A DNA stretch of 64,000 nt from Pseudomonas sp. CC6-YY-74 (GCF_002025205.1 NZ_CP019947.1:4130001-4194000), one strand, 5' to 3'. Positions 17,163 to 25,823 are shown, counted from the first letter of the stretch. The notes: a model not told the origin generated them from the sequence alone. Program-made: numbers and translations.

Positions 17163-18242
17163 ATGACCTATCGCACTGCTCATGCTCTTATCGACTCCCT
17201 CTGCCGGCACTGGGTTCCGCTGCTGGCGGCGCTGCTGTTGCTCGGTGGTTGCACTACCCTGGATTACTACAGCCACCTGGCCCGGGGTCAGCTGCAGTTG
17301 CTGCAGGCGAGCACGCCGGTCGCTGCCTTGCTGCGTGACCCGCAGGTTGATCCTGGCCTGCAGCAACGCCTGATCCTGACTCAGCAGGCGCGCGACTTCG
17401 CCAGTGCGCGGCTGGGCCTGCCGGATAACCGCAGCTATCGCCTGTATGCCGATATCCAGCGGCCTTTCGTGGTGTGGAACCTGTTCGCCACGGCGGAGTT
17501 TTCCGTCAAGCCCGAGTTGCACTGCTTTCCCATCGCCGGCTGCGTGGCCTATCGCGGCTACTACAGTCAGGGCCGCGGCCGTGGCGCGGCGGCGCTGTTC
17601 AAGCAGCGCGGTTTCGACACCTACCTGGCTGGGGTCGAGGCCTATTCCACCCTGGGCTGGTTCGACGACCCGATTCTCAACACCATGCTGCGCTGGAACG
17701 ATGAACGCCTGGTGGCGGTGATCTTCCACGAATTGGCCCACCAGCAACTGTATGTGGCCGACGACACCGCGTTCAACGAATCCTTCGCCACCTTTGTCGA
17801 GCGCGAAGGCCTGCGCCAGTGGCAACAGGCGCAGGGCCTCCCGGCTACCGACCGGGACGAAACCCGGCAGCGCGAACAGTTCAGTGCGCTGGTGCTGGCT
17901 AGCCGTGCGCGCCTGGAGCAGCTGTATGCCCGCGACCTGGCGGTGGATGCCATGCGTGCGGCCAAGCAGGCCGAGTTCGAGCGTCTACGCCAGGAGTACC
18001 GGGCTCTGCGTGAGCGCGAGTGGGGCGGGCGTGGCCGCTACGACGCCTGGGTCGCGGCGCCGCTGAATAACGCCAAGCTGCTGCCGTTCGGCCTCTACGA
18101 CAAGTGGGTGCCGGCGTTCGCCGCCGTGTTCGCCGAGGTCGGCGCTGATTGGCCACGCTTCTACCAAAGCGTCACCGCCCTCGGCAAGTTGCCAGCCGAG
18201 GCGCGCACTGCAGCACTGGAAGCCTTGCGCAAAGCCAGCTAG
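17163..18242 (+). CDS. predicted zinc aminopeptidase, lipoprotein
   Basis: This 359-residue protein belongs to the predicted aminopeptidase family PF10023 (formerly DUF2265). The zinc motif HELAH lies in VIFHELAHQQLY (residues about 190-200), followed by NESFATFVE that supplies a further glutamate ligand. The N-terminus is a signal peptide with a lipobox (LLLLGGC). The ATG at 17163 is chosen because it begins this signal sequence directly. The C-terminal third is helical with Arg/Glu-rich coiled segments. The family fold suggests gluzincin-type peptidase activity, but a physiological substrate has not been established. A short hairpin follows the gene. Confidence 0.87.
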   Translation: MTYRTAHALIDSLCRHWVPLLAALLLLGGCTTLDYYSHLARGQLQLLQASTPVAALLRDPQVDPGLQQRLILTQQARDFASARLGLPDNRSYRLYADIQRPFVVWNLFATAEFSVKPELHCFPIAGCVAYRGYYSQGRGRGAAALFKQRGFDTYLAGVEAYSTLGWFDDPILNTMLRWNDERLVAVIFHELAHQQLYVADDTAFNESFATFVEREGLRQWQQAQGLPATDRDETRQREQFSALVLASRARLEQLYARDLAVDAMRAAKQAEFERLRQEYRALREREWGGRGRYDAWVAAPLNNAKLLPFGLYDKWVPAFAAVFAEVGADWPRFYQSVTALGKLPAEARTAALEALRKAS

Positions 18243-18258
18243 AACTTGCTGTAGCGCC

Positions 18259-18277
18259 CGCCAGTCAAATACTGGCG
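18259..18277 (+). terminator. short hairpin after the aminopeptidase gene
   Basis: The 7-bp perfect stem CGCCAGT / ACTGGCG has a CAAAT loop, followed by AGTTTCG. The T run is short, so this is a weak terminator at best. It lies 16 bp past the stop codon and 27 bp before the DUF1161 start. Confidence 0.5.
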
Positions 18278-18303
18278 AGTTTCGCAAAACCAAGGAGATG
18301 ACG

Positions 18304-18534
18304 ATGAACCGATGGACAGTGGCCGTGCTGCTCGGCTTGCTCGGCAGCGCTGCATGGGCGGCGCCCAAGCCCTGCGAGGAACTGAAGCAGGAAATCGAAG
18401 TGAAGATCCAGGCCGCTGGCGTTTCCAGCTACACCCTGGAGATCGTCGATAACGACGAGGTGCAGGATCAGAACATGGTGGTCGGCAGCTGCGACGGTGG
18501 CACTCGGAAGATCGTCTACCAGAAGAACGGCTGA
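18304..18534 (+). CDS. DUF1161 family small periplasmic protein
   Basis: This 76-residue protein has a signal peptide (MNRWTVAVLLGLLGSAAWA, cleavage before APKPC). The mature domain of about 57 residues has two cysteines, in PKPCEELK and GSCDGGTRKIVY, the pattern of DUF1161. The second ATG (18304) is preferred to the one at 18298 because AAGGAG directly abuts the first and lies 6 bases from the second. The family is widespread in gammaproteobacteria and has no known function. Confidence 0.85.
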   Translation: MNRWTVAVLLGLLGSAAWAAPKPCEELKQEIEVKIQAAGVSSYTLEIVDNDEVQDQNMVVGSCDGGTRKIVYQKNG

Positions 18535-18577
18535 CTGTAGGCTGAGTTGAACGGAGCGATACCGATGCTGCCCATAC

Positions 18578-18609
18578 GATGGGTTACGCCGCTACGTGCC
18601 TAACCCATC
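18578..18609. repeat. inverted repeat related to the GTAGGGTGGGTT palindromic family
   Basis: GATGGGTTA (18578-18586) and TAACCCATC (18601-18609) form perfect 9-bp arms around a 14-base loop, between the DUF1161 gene and the converging HAD gene. The core GGGTTACGC.GC is shared with the larger repeat at 36018-36174, so this looks like a decayed copy of the same family. It could also fold as a terminator for either convergent gene. Confidence 0.5.
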
Positions 18610-18637
18610 CTCGCTACGCGCCGGCCCATCCTGGGTC

Positions 18638-19300
18638 TCAGTCGATAAAGGCTCGGTGCAATTCGGCCAGGCTGGCGAAATGATAGGTCGGGGCCTCGGC
18701 CAGCAACTCCTCGCGGCTGCCGAAGCCATAGCCAACAGCCGCCGCATCCAGGCCATTGCGCCGCGCACCAATCAGGTCGTGCTTGCGGTCGCCGATCATC
18801 AGCGTCCTGTCCTTGGGTAACTGCTCCTGCGCCAGCAGATGGGCAAGCAGCTCGACCTTGTCGGTGCGTGTGCCGTCCAATTCGCTGCCGTAGATCACCT
18901 CGAAGTGCCGGGCAAAATCGAAGTGGCGGGCAATCTCCACGGCAAATACCGCCGGCTTGCTGGTGGCGATATACAGGGTTCGCTGCTGCGTCAGCAACAG
19001 CTCAAGCAGGTCGCCCACGCCATCGAACAGGCGATTCTCATACAAGCCGACGTCGCGAAAGCGCTCACGGTAGTGATGCACCGCCTGCCAGGCCGTCGCT
19101 TCGTCGAAGGCATAGGTTTGCATGAAACACTGCAACAACGGCGGCCCGATAAAGTGTTCCAGCGCCTGCAGGTCAGATTCGTCGATGCCCAGCTGCGCCA
19201 GGGCATGCTGCACCGAACGGGTAATCCCTTCACGCGGGTCGGTCAGGGTGCCGTCGAGGTCGAAGAGGATGTGTTGGTAGTGCATGCTGCCCGGCTTCAT
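18638..19300 (-). CDS. HAD-superfamily hydrolase (phosphoglycolate phosphatase-like)
   Basis: This 220-residue haloacid-dehalogenase phosphatase has motif I FDLDGTLTD (nucleophile and acid Asp near residue 14), an alpha-helical cap, motif II TSKP, and motif IV MIGDRKHDLIGAR. It should dephosphorylate a small phosphorylated metabolite in the cytosol. The size and cap type resemble Gph/PpaX-like members, but the substrate is unknown. The start ATG at 19300 overlaps the stop of the gamma carbonic anhydrase gene by one base (TGATG), implying translational coupling. MHYQHI at 19285 is an alternative start. Confidence 0.9.
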   Translation of the reverse strand: MKPGSMHYQHILFDLDGTLTDPREGITRSVQHALAQLGIDESDLQALEHFIGPPLLQCFMQTYAFDEATAWQAVHHYRERFRDVGLYENRLFDGVGDLLELLLTQQRTLYIATSKPAVFAVEIARHFDFARHFEVIYGSELDGTRTDKVELLAHLLAQEQLPKDRTLMIGDRKHDLIGARRNGLDAAAVGYGFGSREELLAEAPTYHFASLAELHRAFID

Positions 19301-19842
19301 CAGCTGGCATAGCCTTCCATCAGGTGCTGATCCTTCAGGCGCACATAGTTGTCGGCGCTGTAGCGGAAGTAGCTGCGCTCCTTCTCGGTCAGCTCACGGG
19401 CTTTTTTCGCCGGGCTACCGACGTACAGGTAGCCGCTCTCCAGGTGGCTGCCGGGGGTGACCAGGCTGCCGGCGCCGAGCACCACTTCCGCGTCGATCAC
19501 CACGCCATCCATGATGATGCTACCCATGCCGATCAGCACCCGGTCGGCGATGTTGCAGCCGTGCAGGGTGACGTTGTGGCCGATGGTCACATCGTCGCCG
19601 ATATTCAGCGGGTAGCCGCGCGGGTTGAAGGGCCCGGCGTGGGTGATGTGCAGCACGCAGCCATCCTGAATACTGGTGCGCTCACCGATGCGGATGCTGT
19701 GCATGTCGCCACGGATCACCACCAGCGGCCAGACCGAACTGTCGGCGCCGATTTCTACATCGCCGATCACCACGGCGGAAGTATCGACAAAGGCCCGCTC
19801 GCCGAGCAGCGGAGTGAACTGTTGGTATGTACGTATCGACAC
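19300..19842 (-). CDS. gamma carbonic anhydrase family protein (YrdA/CaiE type hexapeptide repeat)
   Basis: This 180-residue protein is a left-handed beta helix with hexapeptide repeats from about residue 15 to 130, ending in a C-terminal helix. Candidate metal-binding histidines are in VLHITHAGP and IGHNVTLHGC, as in gamma carbonic anhydrases. Many YrdA members bind zinc but show little or no CO2 hydration, so enzymatic activity is not certain. The start is GTG at 19842 with AGAGG 8 bases upstream. It is the first gene of a two-gene unit with the HAD gene and diverges from prlC across 124 bp. Confidence 0.9.
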   Translation of the reverse strand: MSIRTYQQFTPLLGERAFVDTSAVVIGDVEIGADSSVWPLVVIRGDMHSIRIGERTSIQDGCVLHITHAGPFNPRGYPLNIGDDVTIGHNVTLHGCNIADRVLIGMGSIIMDGVVIDAEVVLGAGSLVTPGSHLESGYLYVGSPAKKARELTEKERSYFRYSADNYVRLKDQHLMEGYAS

Positions 19843-19966
19843 GATAGAAACCTCTTAGGCTGCGGTGAGCTGTGATTGTAATTATGATGACGGGCATATG
19901 TGCCGAGTCCACCCTGCCAAGCGCAGGCTCATGGCTTCAAACCCATTTCGTTACAGGTGCCCTATC

Positions 19967-22015
19967 GTGACCGCCAACAACCCGCTGCTGCAAGCCTTCG
20001 ACCTGCCACCCTATTCCGTCATCCGCCCGGAGCATGTCGAGCCGGCGGTGGATACGCTCCTCGCCGAGAACCGTGCCGCCATTGCCGAACTGCTCAAGCA
20101 ACAGTCTGGCACACCGAGCTGGAGTGGGCTGGTGCTGGCGCTCGACGAATTGAATGATCGCCTTGGCCGCGCCTGGAGCCCGGTCAGCCACCTCAATGCG
20201 GTGTGCAACAACGCCGAGCTGCGAGCGGCCTATGAGGCCAGCCTGCCCAAGCTGTCCGAGTACTCGACCGAACTGGGTCATAACCGCGTGCTCTACGAGG
20301 CCTATCAGGCCTTGGCCACGAGCCCCGAGGCGGCCACGTTCGACGTCGCCCAGCAGACCATCCTCGAGCACAGCCTGCGTGACTTCCACCTGTCCGGCAT
20401 CGATCTACCGGAGCTCGAGAAGCAGCGTTTCGGCGCCATTCAGAGCAAGCTCTCCGAGCTGGGCAGCCGCTTCTCCAACCAGCTGCTGGATGCCACCCAG
20501 GCCTGGAGCAAGCAGGTCAGCAGCGAGGCTGCGCTGGCCGGCCTGACCGATTCGGCCAAGGCGCAGATGCAGCAAGCGGCCGAGGCCAAGGGCCTGGACG
20601 GCTGGCTGATCAGCCTGGAATTCCCCAGCTATTTCGCGGTGATGACCTACGCCGATGACCGCGCCCTGCGCGAAGAGGTGTATGCCGCTTACTGCACCCG
20701 CGCCTCCGATCAGGGGCCGAATGCCGGCCAGCACGATAACAGCCCGGTGATGTTGGAAATCCTCGCCTTGCGCCAGGAACTGGCCAAGCTGCTCGGTTTT
20801 GCCAGCTACGCCGAGCTGAGCCTGGCGAGCAAGATGGCCGAGTCCACCGACCAGGTGCTGCACTTCCTGCGTGACCTGGCGGTACGCAGCAAGCCGTTCG
20901 CCGCCCAGGACCTGGCCGAGCTGCAAGCTTTCGCCGCCGAGCAAGGCTGCAGCGACCTGCAAAGCTGGGATGTCGGCTACTACAGCGAGAAGCTGCGCGA
21001 GCAGCGCTACAGCATTTCCCAGGAAATCCTCCGCGCCTATTTCCCCATCGACAAGGTGCTGAGCGGCCTGTTCGCCATCGTCGAGAAGCTCTACGGCATC
21101 CAGATCGAGGAGCTGTCGGGTTTCGACGCCTGGCACCCGGATGTCCGCCTGTTCGAGATCAAGGAGCACGGCGAGCATGTCGGGCGCTTCTTCTTCGACC
21201 TCTACGCCCGCGCCAACAAGCGCGGCGGCGCCTGGATGGACGGCGCCCGCGACAAGCGTCGTGACGCCGCTGGCCGGCTGATCAGCCCGGTGGCCAACCT
21301 GGTGTGCAACTTCACCCCGGCGGTCGGCGACAAGCCGGCGCTGCTGAGCCATGACGAAGTCACCACCCTGTTCCACGAGTTCGGCCATGGCCTGCACCAC
21401 CTGCTGACCCGCGTCGAGCATGCCGGCGCTTCGGGGATCAACGGCGTAGCCTGGGACGCGGTCGAGCTGCCGAGCCAGTTCATGGAGAACTGGTGCTGGG
21501 AGCCCGAAGGTCTGGCGCTGATTTCCGGTCACTACCAGTCCGGCGACGCCCTGCCGCAGAACCTGCTGGACAAGATGCTGGCGGCAAAAAACTTCCAGTC
21601 CGGGCTGATGATGGTGCGTCAGCTGGAGTTCAGCCTGTTCGACTTCGAACTGCATGCGACCCACGGTGACGGCCGCGGCGTGCTGGAGGTGCTCGAAAGC
21701 ATCCGCGCTGAAGTCTCGGTGCTGCGTCCGCCGGCCTACAACCGCTTCCCCAACAGCTTCGCGCATATCTTTGCCGGTGGTTACGCCGCCGGTTACTACA
21801 GCTACAAATGGGCCGAAGTGCTCTCGGCGGATGCCTTCTCGCGCTTCGAGGAAGAAGGCGTGTTCAACCGCGACACCGGGCGCGCCTTCCGCGAGGCGAT
21901 CCTCGCCCGTGGCGGCTCGCAGGAACCGATGCTGTTGTTCGTCGACTTCCGCGGCCGCGAGCCGCGCATCGATGCCCTGTTGCGCCATCTGGGCCTGAGT
22001 CAGGAGGCCGCATGA
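19967..22015 (+). CDS. prlC: oligopeptidase A
   Basis: This 682-residue M3-family zinc metallopeptidase degrades oligopeptides and cleaved signal peptides in the cytoplasm. The zinc motif HEFGH lies in LFHEFGHGLHHLL around residue 470, with the third ligand glutamate downstream in the VELPSQFMENW region. The GTG start at 19967 gives the usual PrlC N-terminus (TANNPLLQAFDLP) and follows AGGTG by 8 bases. The longer frame from 19865 has no family similarity. The stop overlaps the zinc-ribbon gene start by ATGA. Confidence 0.95.
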   Translation: MTANNPLLQAFDLPPYSVIRPEHVEPAVDTLLAENRAAIAELLKQQSGTPSWSGLVLALDELNDRLGRAWSPVSHLNAVCNNAELRAAYEASLPKLSEYSTELGHNRVLYEAYQALATSPEAATFDVAQQTILEHSLRDFHLSGIDLPELEKQRFGAIQSKLSELGSRFSNQLLDATQAWSKQVSSEAALAGLTDSAKAQMQQAAEAKGLDGWLISLEFPSYFAVMTYADDRALREEVYAAYCTRASDQGPNAGQHDNSPVMLEILALRQELAKLLGFASYAELSLASKMAESTDQVLHFLRDLAVRSKPFAAQDLAELQAFAAEQGCSDLQSWDVGYYSEKLREQRYSISQEILRAYFPIDKVLSGLFAIVEKLYGIQIEELSGFDAWHPDVRLFEIKEHGEHVGRFFFDLYARANKRGGAWMDGARDKRRDAAGRLISPVANLVCNFTPAVGDKPALLSHDEVTTLFHEFGHGLHHLLTRVEHAGASGINGVAWDAVELPSQFMENWCWEPEGLALISGHYQSGDALPQNLLDKMLAAKNFQSGLMMVRQLEFSLFDFELHATHGDGRGVLEVLESIRAEVSVLRPPAYNRFPNSFAHIFAGGYAAGYYSYKWAEVLSADAFSRFEEEGVFNRDTGRAFREAILARGGSQEPMLLFVDFRGREPRIDALLRHLGLSQEAA

Positions 22016-22296
22016 GCGACGTACCCAAGGTGACCAAGAAGCGCTTTATCGCCGGCGCCGTGTGCCCGGCCTGCAGCGAGATGGACAAGATCCAGATGTG
22101 GGACGAAGACGGCGTGCCGCACCGCGAATGCGTGGCCTGTGGCTACGCCGACACCCTGGATGCGCGCGGCAACTCGGTACCCAAGGAGCTGCCGACCCGG
22201 GTCAATATCAGCGCGCTGAAACCCAAGGCCGCCAATCCCAAGGTGCAGGCGGTGCAGTTCTTTCCCAATCCCAAGCTGAAGAAGCCCAAGGAGTAA
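22012..22296 (+). CDS. YheV-family zinc-ribbon protein
   Basis: This 94-residue protein has two CxxC knuckles, CPAC (in GAVCPACSEMDKIQMW) and CVAC (in RECVACGYADT), forming a zinc ribbon. A basic C-terminal tail is rich in Lys and Pro (FFPNPKLKKPKE). It matches the YheV/DUF2387 family, which is conserved beside prlC in pseudomonads. Its ATG overlaps the prlC TGA (ATGA), so the two are translated together. A nucleic-acid or protein-binding role is possible but unproven. Confidence 0.9.
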   Translation: MSDVPKVTKKRFIAGAVCPACSEMDKIQMWDEDGVPHRECVACGYADTLDARGNSVPKELPTRVNISALKPKAANPKVQAVQFFPNPKLKKPKE

Positions 22297-22548
22297 ACCC
22301 GCACGGGCTACAGGGTTTTGTCGCCCGGATCAGCCCCGGCGCGGTGTGCCAGGTGTTGGATTCGTCGCTGATGCGCAACGTCCTGGGCTGCGTTGCACCG
22401 CTGCGGCGTGGGAACGATGAAGGCGATGGCGGATGGGAAAAGCGTCAGCCACGACGGCGCAGGCCGTGCACATGACCCTGGAGCCACGGTCTGGGCATGG
22501 ACGGCCGCCGGCAGGCGACGGCTGGCACTTGGTGACAAGGCAGAATGG

Positions 22549-22564
22549 CTGTATTTATATACAG
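22549..22564 (+). promoter_or_regulatory. LexA (SOS) box
   Basis: CTGTATTTATATACAG is a near-perfect match to the gammaproteobacterial LexA consensus CTGTATATATATACAG, with CTG and CAG flanking a 10-base AT-rich core. It ends 20 bp before the ATG of the radical SAM gene, so LexA would cover the promoter. In P. aeruginosa the orthologous gene (PA0069, from memory) is known to be SOS-induced. Confidence 0.9.
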
Positions 22565-22584
22565 TATTCTGCCGGAGTCGCCCC

Positions 22585-23645
22585 ATGTCCGTTTCCTTAC
22601 CAACCCGCGGTCGCGGTACCGCCAGCAACCCGCATAACCGCTTCGCGCCGACCCGTTCGGTGGCCGAGGACGATGGCTGGTTTCAGGACGAGACGCCGCC
22701 GTCGCGCGCCACCGAAGTGCGCAGCGAGATCGCCAAGAGCGTCATCACCCGCAACAACTCGCCAGATGTCGGTTTCGACCGTTCGGTAAATCCCTATCGT
22801 GGCTGCGAGCACGGCTGCATCTACTGCTTCGCCCGGCCCAGCCACGCCTATTGGGATATGTCGCCAGGCATCGATTTCGAGACCCGGCTGATCGCCAAGA
22901 CCAACCTGGCCAGCCGCCTGGAAGAACAATTGCAAAAGCCCGGCTATGTGCCGCAGCCGATCGCCCTGGGCATCAACACCGATGCCTACCAGCCGATCGA
23001 GCGCGAGCAGCGCCTGACCCGCCAGGCCCTGGAAGTTCTCCTGCGCTACAAGCATCCGCTGCACATCATCACCAAGGGCTCGCTGATCCTGCGCGACCTC
23101 GATCTGCTCAGCGAGCTGGCCAGTCAACGCCTGGTCAGCGTGGCCTTCAGCCTGACCACCCTCGACGATGAACTGAAACGCATCATGGAGCCGCGCGCCG
23201 CCTCGCCGGGGCACGCTTGCGCGCCATGCGCACGCTGCATGAGGCCGGTGTGCCGGTCAGCGTGATCTGCGCGCCGATGATTCCGATGATCAACGACATG
23301 GAACTGGAGCGCCTGCTCGAGGCCGCCCGCGATGCCGGCGCGGGCTCGGCCAGCTATGTGCTGCTGCGCCTGCCGCTGGAAATCGCCGAGCTGTTCGAGC
23401 AATGGCTGCAGGCGCACTTTCCCGAGCGCGCCGTGCATGTGATGAGCCTGATCCGCCAGTCGCGCGGCGGCAAAAACTACGACAGCCGCTTCGGCAGCCG
23501 CATGCGCGGCGAAGGCCCGTTCGCCGAACTGCTGGCCCAGCGCTTTCGCCTGGCCAGTCGCAAGCTGGGTCTGGATCGCCGTGACACCCAGGGTCTGGAT
23601 TGCTCGCAATTCTGCCCGCCGGGTGCGCAGCTGAGCCTGCTCTGA
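22585..23645 (+). pseudogene. PA0069-family radical SAM protein, interrupted by a one-base frameshift
   Basis: The restored product would be about 353 residues. The radical SAM cluster motif CEHGCIYC (CxxxCxxC) lies near residue 75 in YRGCEHGCIYCFARP. The first frame runs to a stop at 23265. From about 23211 the conserved sequence continues one frame over (RAMRTLHEAGVPVSV to the stop at 23645). Adding one G to the GGGG run at 23208-23211 restores a continuous PRAASPGARLRAMRTL. The start at 22585 follows GGAG by 7 bases and lies just downstream of the LexA box. The family resembles the spore-photoproduct-lyase-like SplB group, but its function is unknown. Either a natural frameshift or a base-calling error explains the break. 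Confidence 0.85.
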
Positions 23646-23658
23646 ATACGGGGAGGTT

Positions 23659-23820
23659 ATGAATCAACGGTTTACTGCGGTCGCCTACAGATGCCCGTTG
23701 CTAATCGTGTCCTGGGTAACGCAACTGGAACGCCAATTGCTCTTAATCGAACAGGCGATGTATCAGGCCACCATTGGCTGGGTTCGCGGTGACCCAAGGC
23801 GCGCGTCGAGTGTCCAGTAA
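23659..23820 (+). CDS. possible 53-residue small protein, unrecognised
   Basis: An ATG at 23659 preceded by GGGGAGG opens a frame of 53 codons ending at TAA 23820, in the 251-bp gap between the radical SAM gene and the carbonic anhydrase. The peptide has a hydrophobic stretch (CPLLIVSWVTQLERQLLLIE) and a basic C-terminus. The ribosome site is strong in sequence but only about 2-4 bases from the ATG, which is closer than optimal. I recognise no homologue. It may be a chance frame or a real small protein. Confidence 0.3.
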   Translation: MNQRFTAVAYRCPLLIVSWVTQLERQLLLIEQAMYQATIGWVRGDPRRASSVQ

Positions 23821-23896
23821 CGGTGCGCAATCACCTGCTAAGGGCATTGACCGAGCCAGGAAGATGCGATCCCGCAGATTTTTCGAGGTTAGTCAT

Positions 23897-24610
23897 ATGG
23901 ACAAGCAAGAGCAGCAGAGCATTCGCGTGGTGGAAAGCGCGGAGGAGGCGCTGCGGCATATCCTCGAAGGCTTTCAGCGCTTCCGTCAGGAGGTGTTTCC
24001 GCAGCAACAGGCGTTGTTCAAGAAGCTCGCCCATGAGCAGACGCCACGGGCGATGATCATCACCTGCGCCGATTCGCGCATCGTCCCCGAATTAATTACC
24101 CAGAGCGATCCCGGCGACCTGTTCGTTTCCCGCAATGTCGGCAATGTAGTGCCGCCCTACGGGCAGATGATGGGCGGGGTCTCCACCGCTATCGAGTATG
24201 CGGTGATGGCGCTGGGCGTGCAGCACATCATCATCTGCGGGCATTCCGACTGTGGCGCGATGAAGGCGGTGCTCAACCCCGAAGAACTGGAGCGCATGCC
24301 GACGGTAAAAGCCTGGTTGCGCCATGCCGAAGTGGCCAAGATCGTGGTCGAGGACAATTGCGGCTGCGCCGACCACAACACCCTGGGTATCCTCACCGAG
24401 GAGAACGTGGTGGCCCAACTCGACCACCTGCGCACCCATCCCTCGGTGGCCTCGCGCCTGGCTAGCGGTCAGCTGTTCATCCATGGCTGGGTGTACGACA
24501 TCGAGACCAGCGAGATCAAGGCCTATGACGCCGAGAAAGGCGAGTTCCGCCAGATCGGTGATGGCCCGCTGCCGATGGCTACGCCGCGGCCACGTTATTT
24601 GCAAAGCTAG
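23897..24610 (+). CDS. beta-class carbonic anhydrase
   Basis: This 237-residue zinc enzyme interconverts CO2 and bicarbonate. The beta-class zinc ligands are Cys57 in ITCADSR (with the Asp59/Arg61 dyad), His116 and Cys119 in GHSDCGAMKA. The region FVSRNVGNVVPP is also typical. The start at 23897 is chosen because GAGG lies 8 bases upstream and the N-terminus is then normal for the family. A frame from 23774 adds residues with no similarity. In Pseudomonas a beta carbonic anhydrase gene commonly lies upstream of the cox locus, as here. Confidence 0.94.
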   Translation: MDKQEQQSIRVVESAEEALRHILEGFQRFRQEVFPQQQALFKKLAHEQTPRAMIITCADSRIVPELITQSDPGDLFVSRNVGNVVPPYGQMMGGVSTAIEYAVMALGVQHIIICGHSDCGAMKAVLNPEELERMPTVKAWLRHAEVAKIVVEDNCGCADHNTLGILTEENVVAQLDHLRTHPSVASRLASGQLFIHGWVYDIETSEIKAYDAEKGEFRQIGDGPLPMATPRPRYLQS

Positions 24611-24695
24611 ACCCGAGGTTTTTTGCGGGAACTATTCGCGTGTTGTCACACCCATTATTTAGTGCCCCTCAGCGGCTTATTGTCTGGAGAGACCG

Positions 24696-24935
24696 GTGGA
24701 TTACATTGATTGGCTGCAATGGCCGGCGATGCTGGCGACCGTGATCGCCGCCTGGTTGATCGCGTCACTGAATTTGCGTCGACGCACTATCGGTTTCTGG
24801 TGCTTTATCTTGAGCAACCTGCTCTGGACGATCTGGGGCTGGCATGCCGGTGCCTGGGCGCTGATCGTGTTGCAGGTCTGTCTGGCCGTGCTGAATATTC
24901 GCGGGGTCAAGAAGAATGACCCCGCACATACGTAG
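24696..24935 (+). CDS. small multi-pass inner-membrane protein
   Basis: This 79-residue protein starts at GTG 24696 with GGAG 6 bases upstream. It has three hydrophobic segments (residues about 8-25, 31-48 and 50-68) separated by a basic RRRT turn and WGWHAGA, ending with a charged tail. The layout recalls half-transporter PQ-loop or SemiSWEET-like proteins, but I cannot confirm a family. It follows the carbonic anhydrase in the same direction by 85 bp, so a role in bicarbonate or pH handling is possible but speculative. Confidence 0.7.
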   Translation: MDYIDWLQWPAMLATVIAAWLIASLNLRRRTIGFWCFILSNLLWTIWGWHAGAWALIVLQVCLAVLNIRGVKKNDPAHT

Positions 24936-24948
24936 CCGCGAGGCTACT

Positions 24949-25605
24949 TCAGCCGGCTATGCGCGATTCGTCCAGCTGCAGTTCTACCCCCAGTTGGCCT
25001 GACAGGCAGGGCCAGCGTTTCCAGGCGGCTTCGGTGTGCGGATCGCTCAAGCGCTCGCGATAGGCGCGCACGGAGGCCTGGTCGAAGCTGGCCTCATCGA
25101 GCATGCCAGCCACGGCGTGGTGCACGGCTTCGTCCAGCTGATTGGCAAATGGCTCGCCGATCAACTGGTGGGCGATCAGGTTGGCCACCGTGGTGTCCAG
25201 CGGAATCAGGGGTCGGCCGAGGTGGGCGATGTAGCGGTCGTTGACCTCCTCGACCAGGCGGTGGGCCAGGTAGGCTTCGTCAAGCAGGCCATCGAGACCG
25301 TCATGTCCGGCCATCAGCGCGGGCGGCTGGAGGAAAAACTGTTCGGCGACTTTCAGTACGGGCTTGATCTGCGCCTCGATGCCGGCTTCGCGTGCGACCT
25401 GATTGGCCGCTTCCAACACATCGGGTACCTGCTCGATATAGGCGCTGACAAAGCGCGTGAGCACCTCGAGGGTGTCAATGTCGGGTAGGCGGATGGAGGG
25501 ATGCAGGCGCTCCAGTTGCGTACTCAGTAGCGCAGAGAGCTGCTTGCTGTTGGTTTCGTGTTGGTGAGCGCGCTGAATCAGTTCGCGCAATGCGGGGGTA
25601 TTCAT
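24949..25605 (-). CDS. conserved hypothetical protein (PA0104-like)
   Basis: This 218-residue soluble protein is predicted to be largely helical. It has no signal peptide, no cysteine pattern beyond one late Cys, and no motif I recognise. Conserved-looking stretches include DEAYLAHRLVEEVNDRYI and PLIPLDTTVANLIAHQLIG. The ATG at 25605 has AGGAG 5 bases upstream. In PAO1, from memory, a hypothetical gene occupies the same place next to coxB. It diverges from coxB across 352 bp. Function is unknown. Confidence 0.8.
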   Translation of the reverse strand: MNTPALRELIQRAHQHETNSKQLSALLSTQLERLHPSIRLPDIDTLEVLTRFVSAYIEQVPDVLEAANQVAREAGIEAQIKPVLKVAEQFFLQPPALMAGHDGLDGLLDEAYLAHRLVEEVNDRYIAHLGRPLIPLDTTVANLIAHQLIGEPFANQLDEAVHHAVAGMLDEASFDQASVRAYRERLSDPHTEAAWKRWPCLSGQLGVELQLDESRIAG

Positions 25606-25795
25606 GACTACTCCTGAAGTGAGGACATGGGCGTGAACCATAGCTGGCTGGAGGCGACTGCTCAGACGCGATTGTCATAAATTTTTCATACTTATACGAG
25701 AGCGCTATAACGCGCTACCCCTGATTCTAGCGGGCCACACCCTCCGTGGCGTTTAGCACAAGGCTTGCGCGGTGTTGACGATTTTCGTTTTGACG

Positions 25796-25823
25796 TTGCC
25801 AGGTTGAAGTCGCCGTCTATACT
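25796..25823 (+). promoter_or_regulatory. candidate sigma-70-type promoter for the coxB operon
   Basis: The 352-bp gap upstream of coxB contains TTGCCA (25796-25801), a 16-bp spacer, and TATACT (25818-25823), a reasonable -35/-10 pair. This would leave a 5' leader of about 130 bases. Two TTGACG hexamers lie just upstream (25775-25795). The aa3 oxidase of P. aeruginosa is known to be RpoS-dependent and expressed under starvation, so a sigma-S form of the -10 is plausible. Nothing else is evident in this gap. Confidence 0.4.

Noticed and set aside
20405..21988. 527-codon frame antisense to prlC
   Set aside because: prlC has the HEFGH motif and full length; the antisense frame shows no homology.
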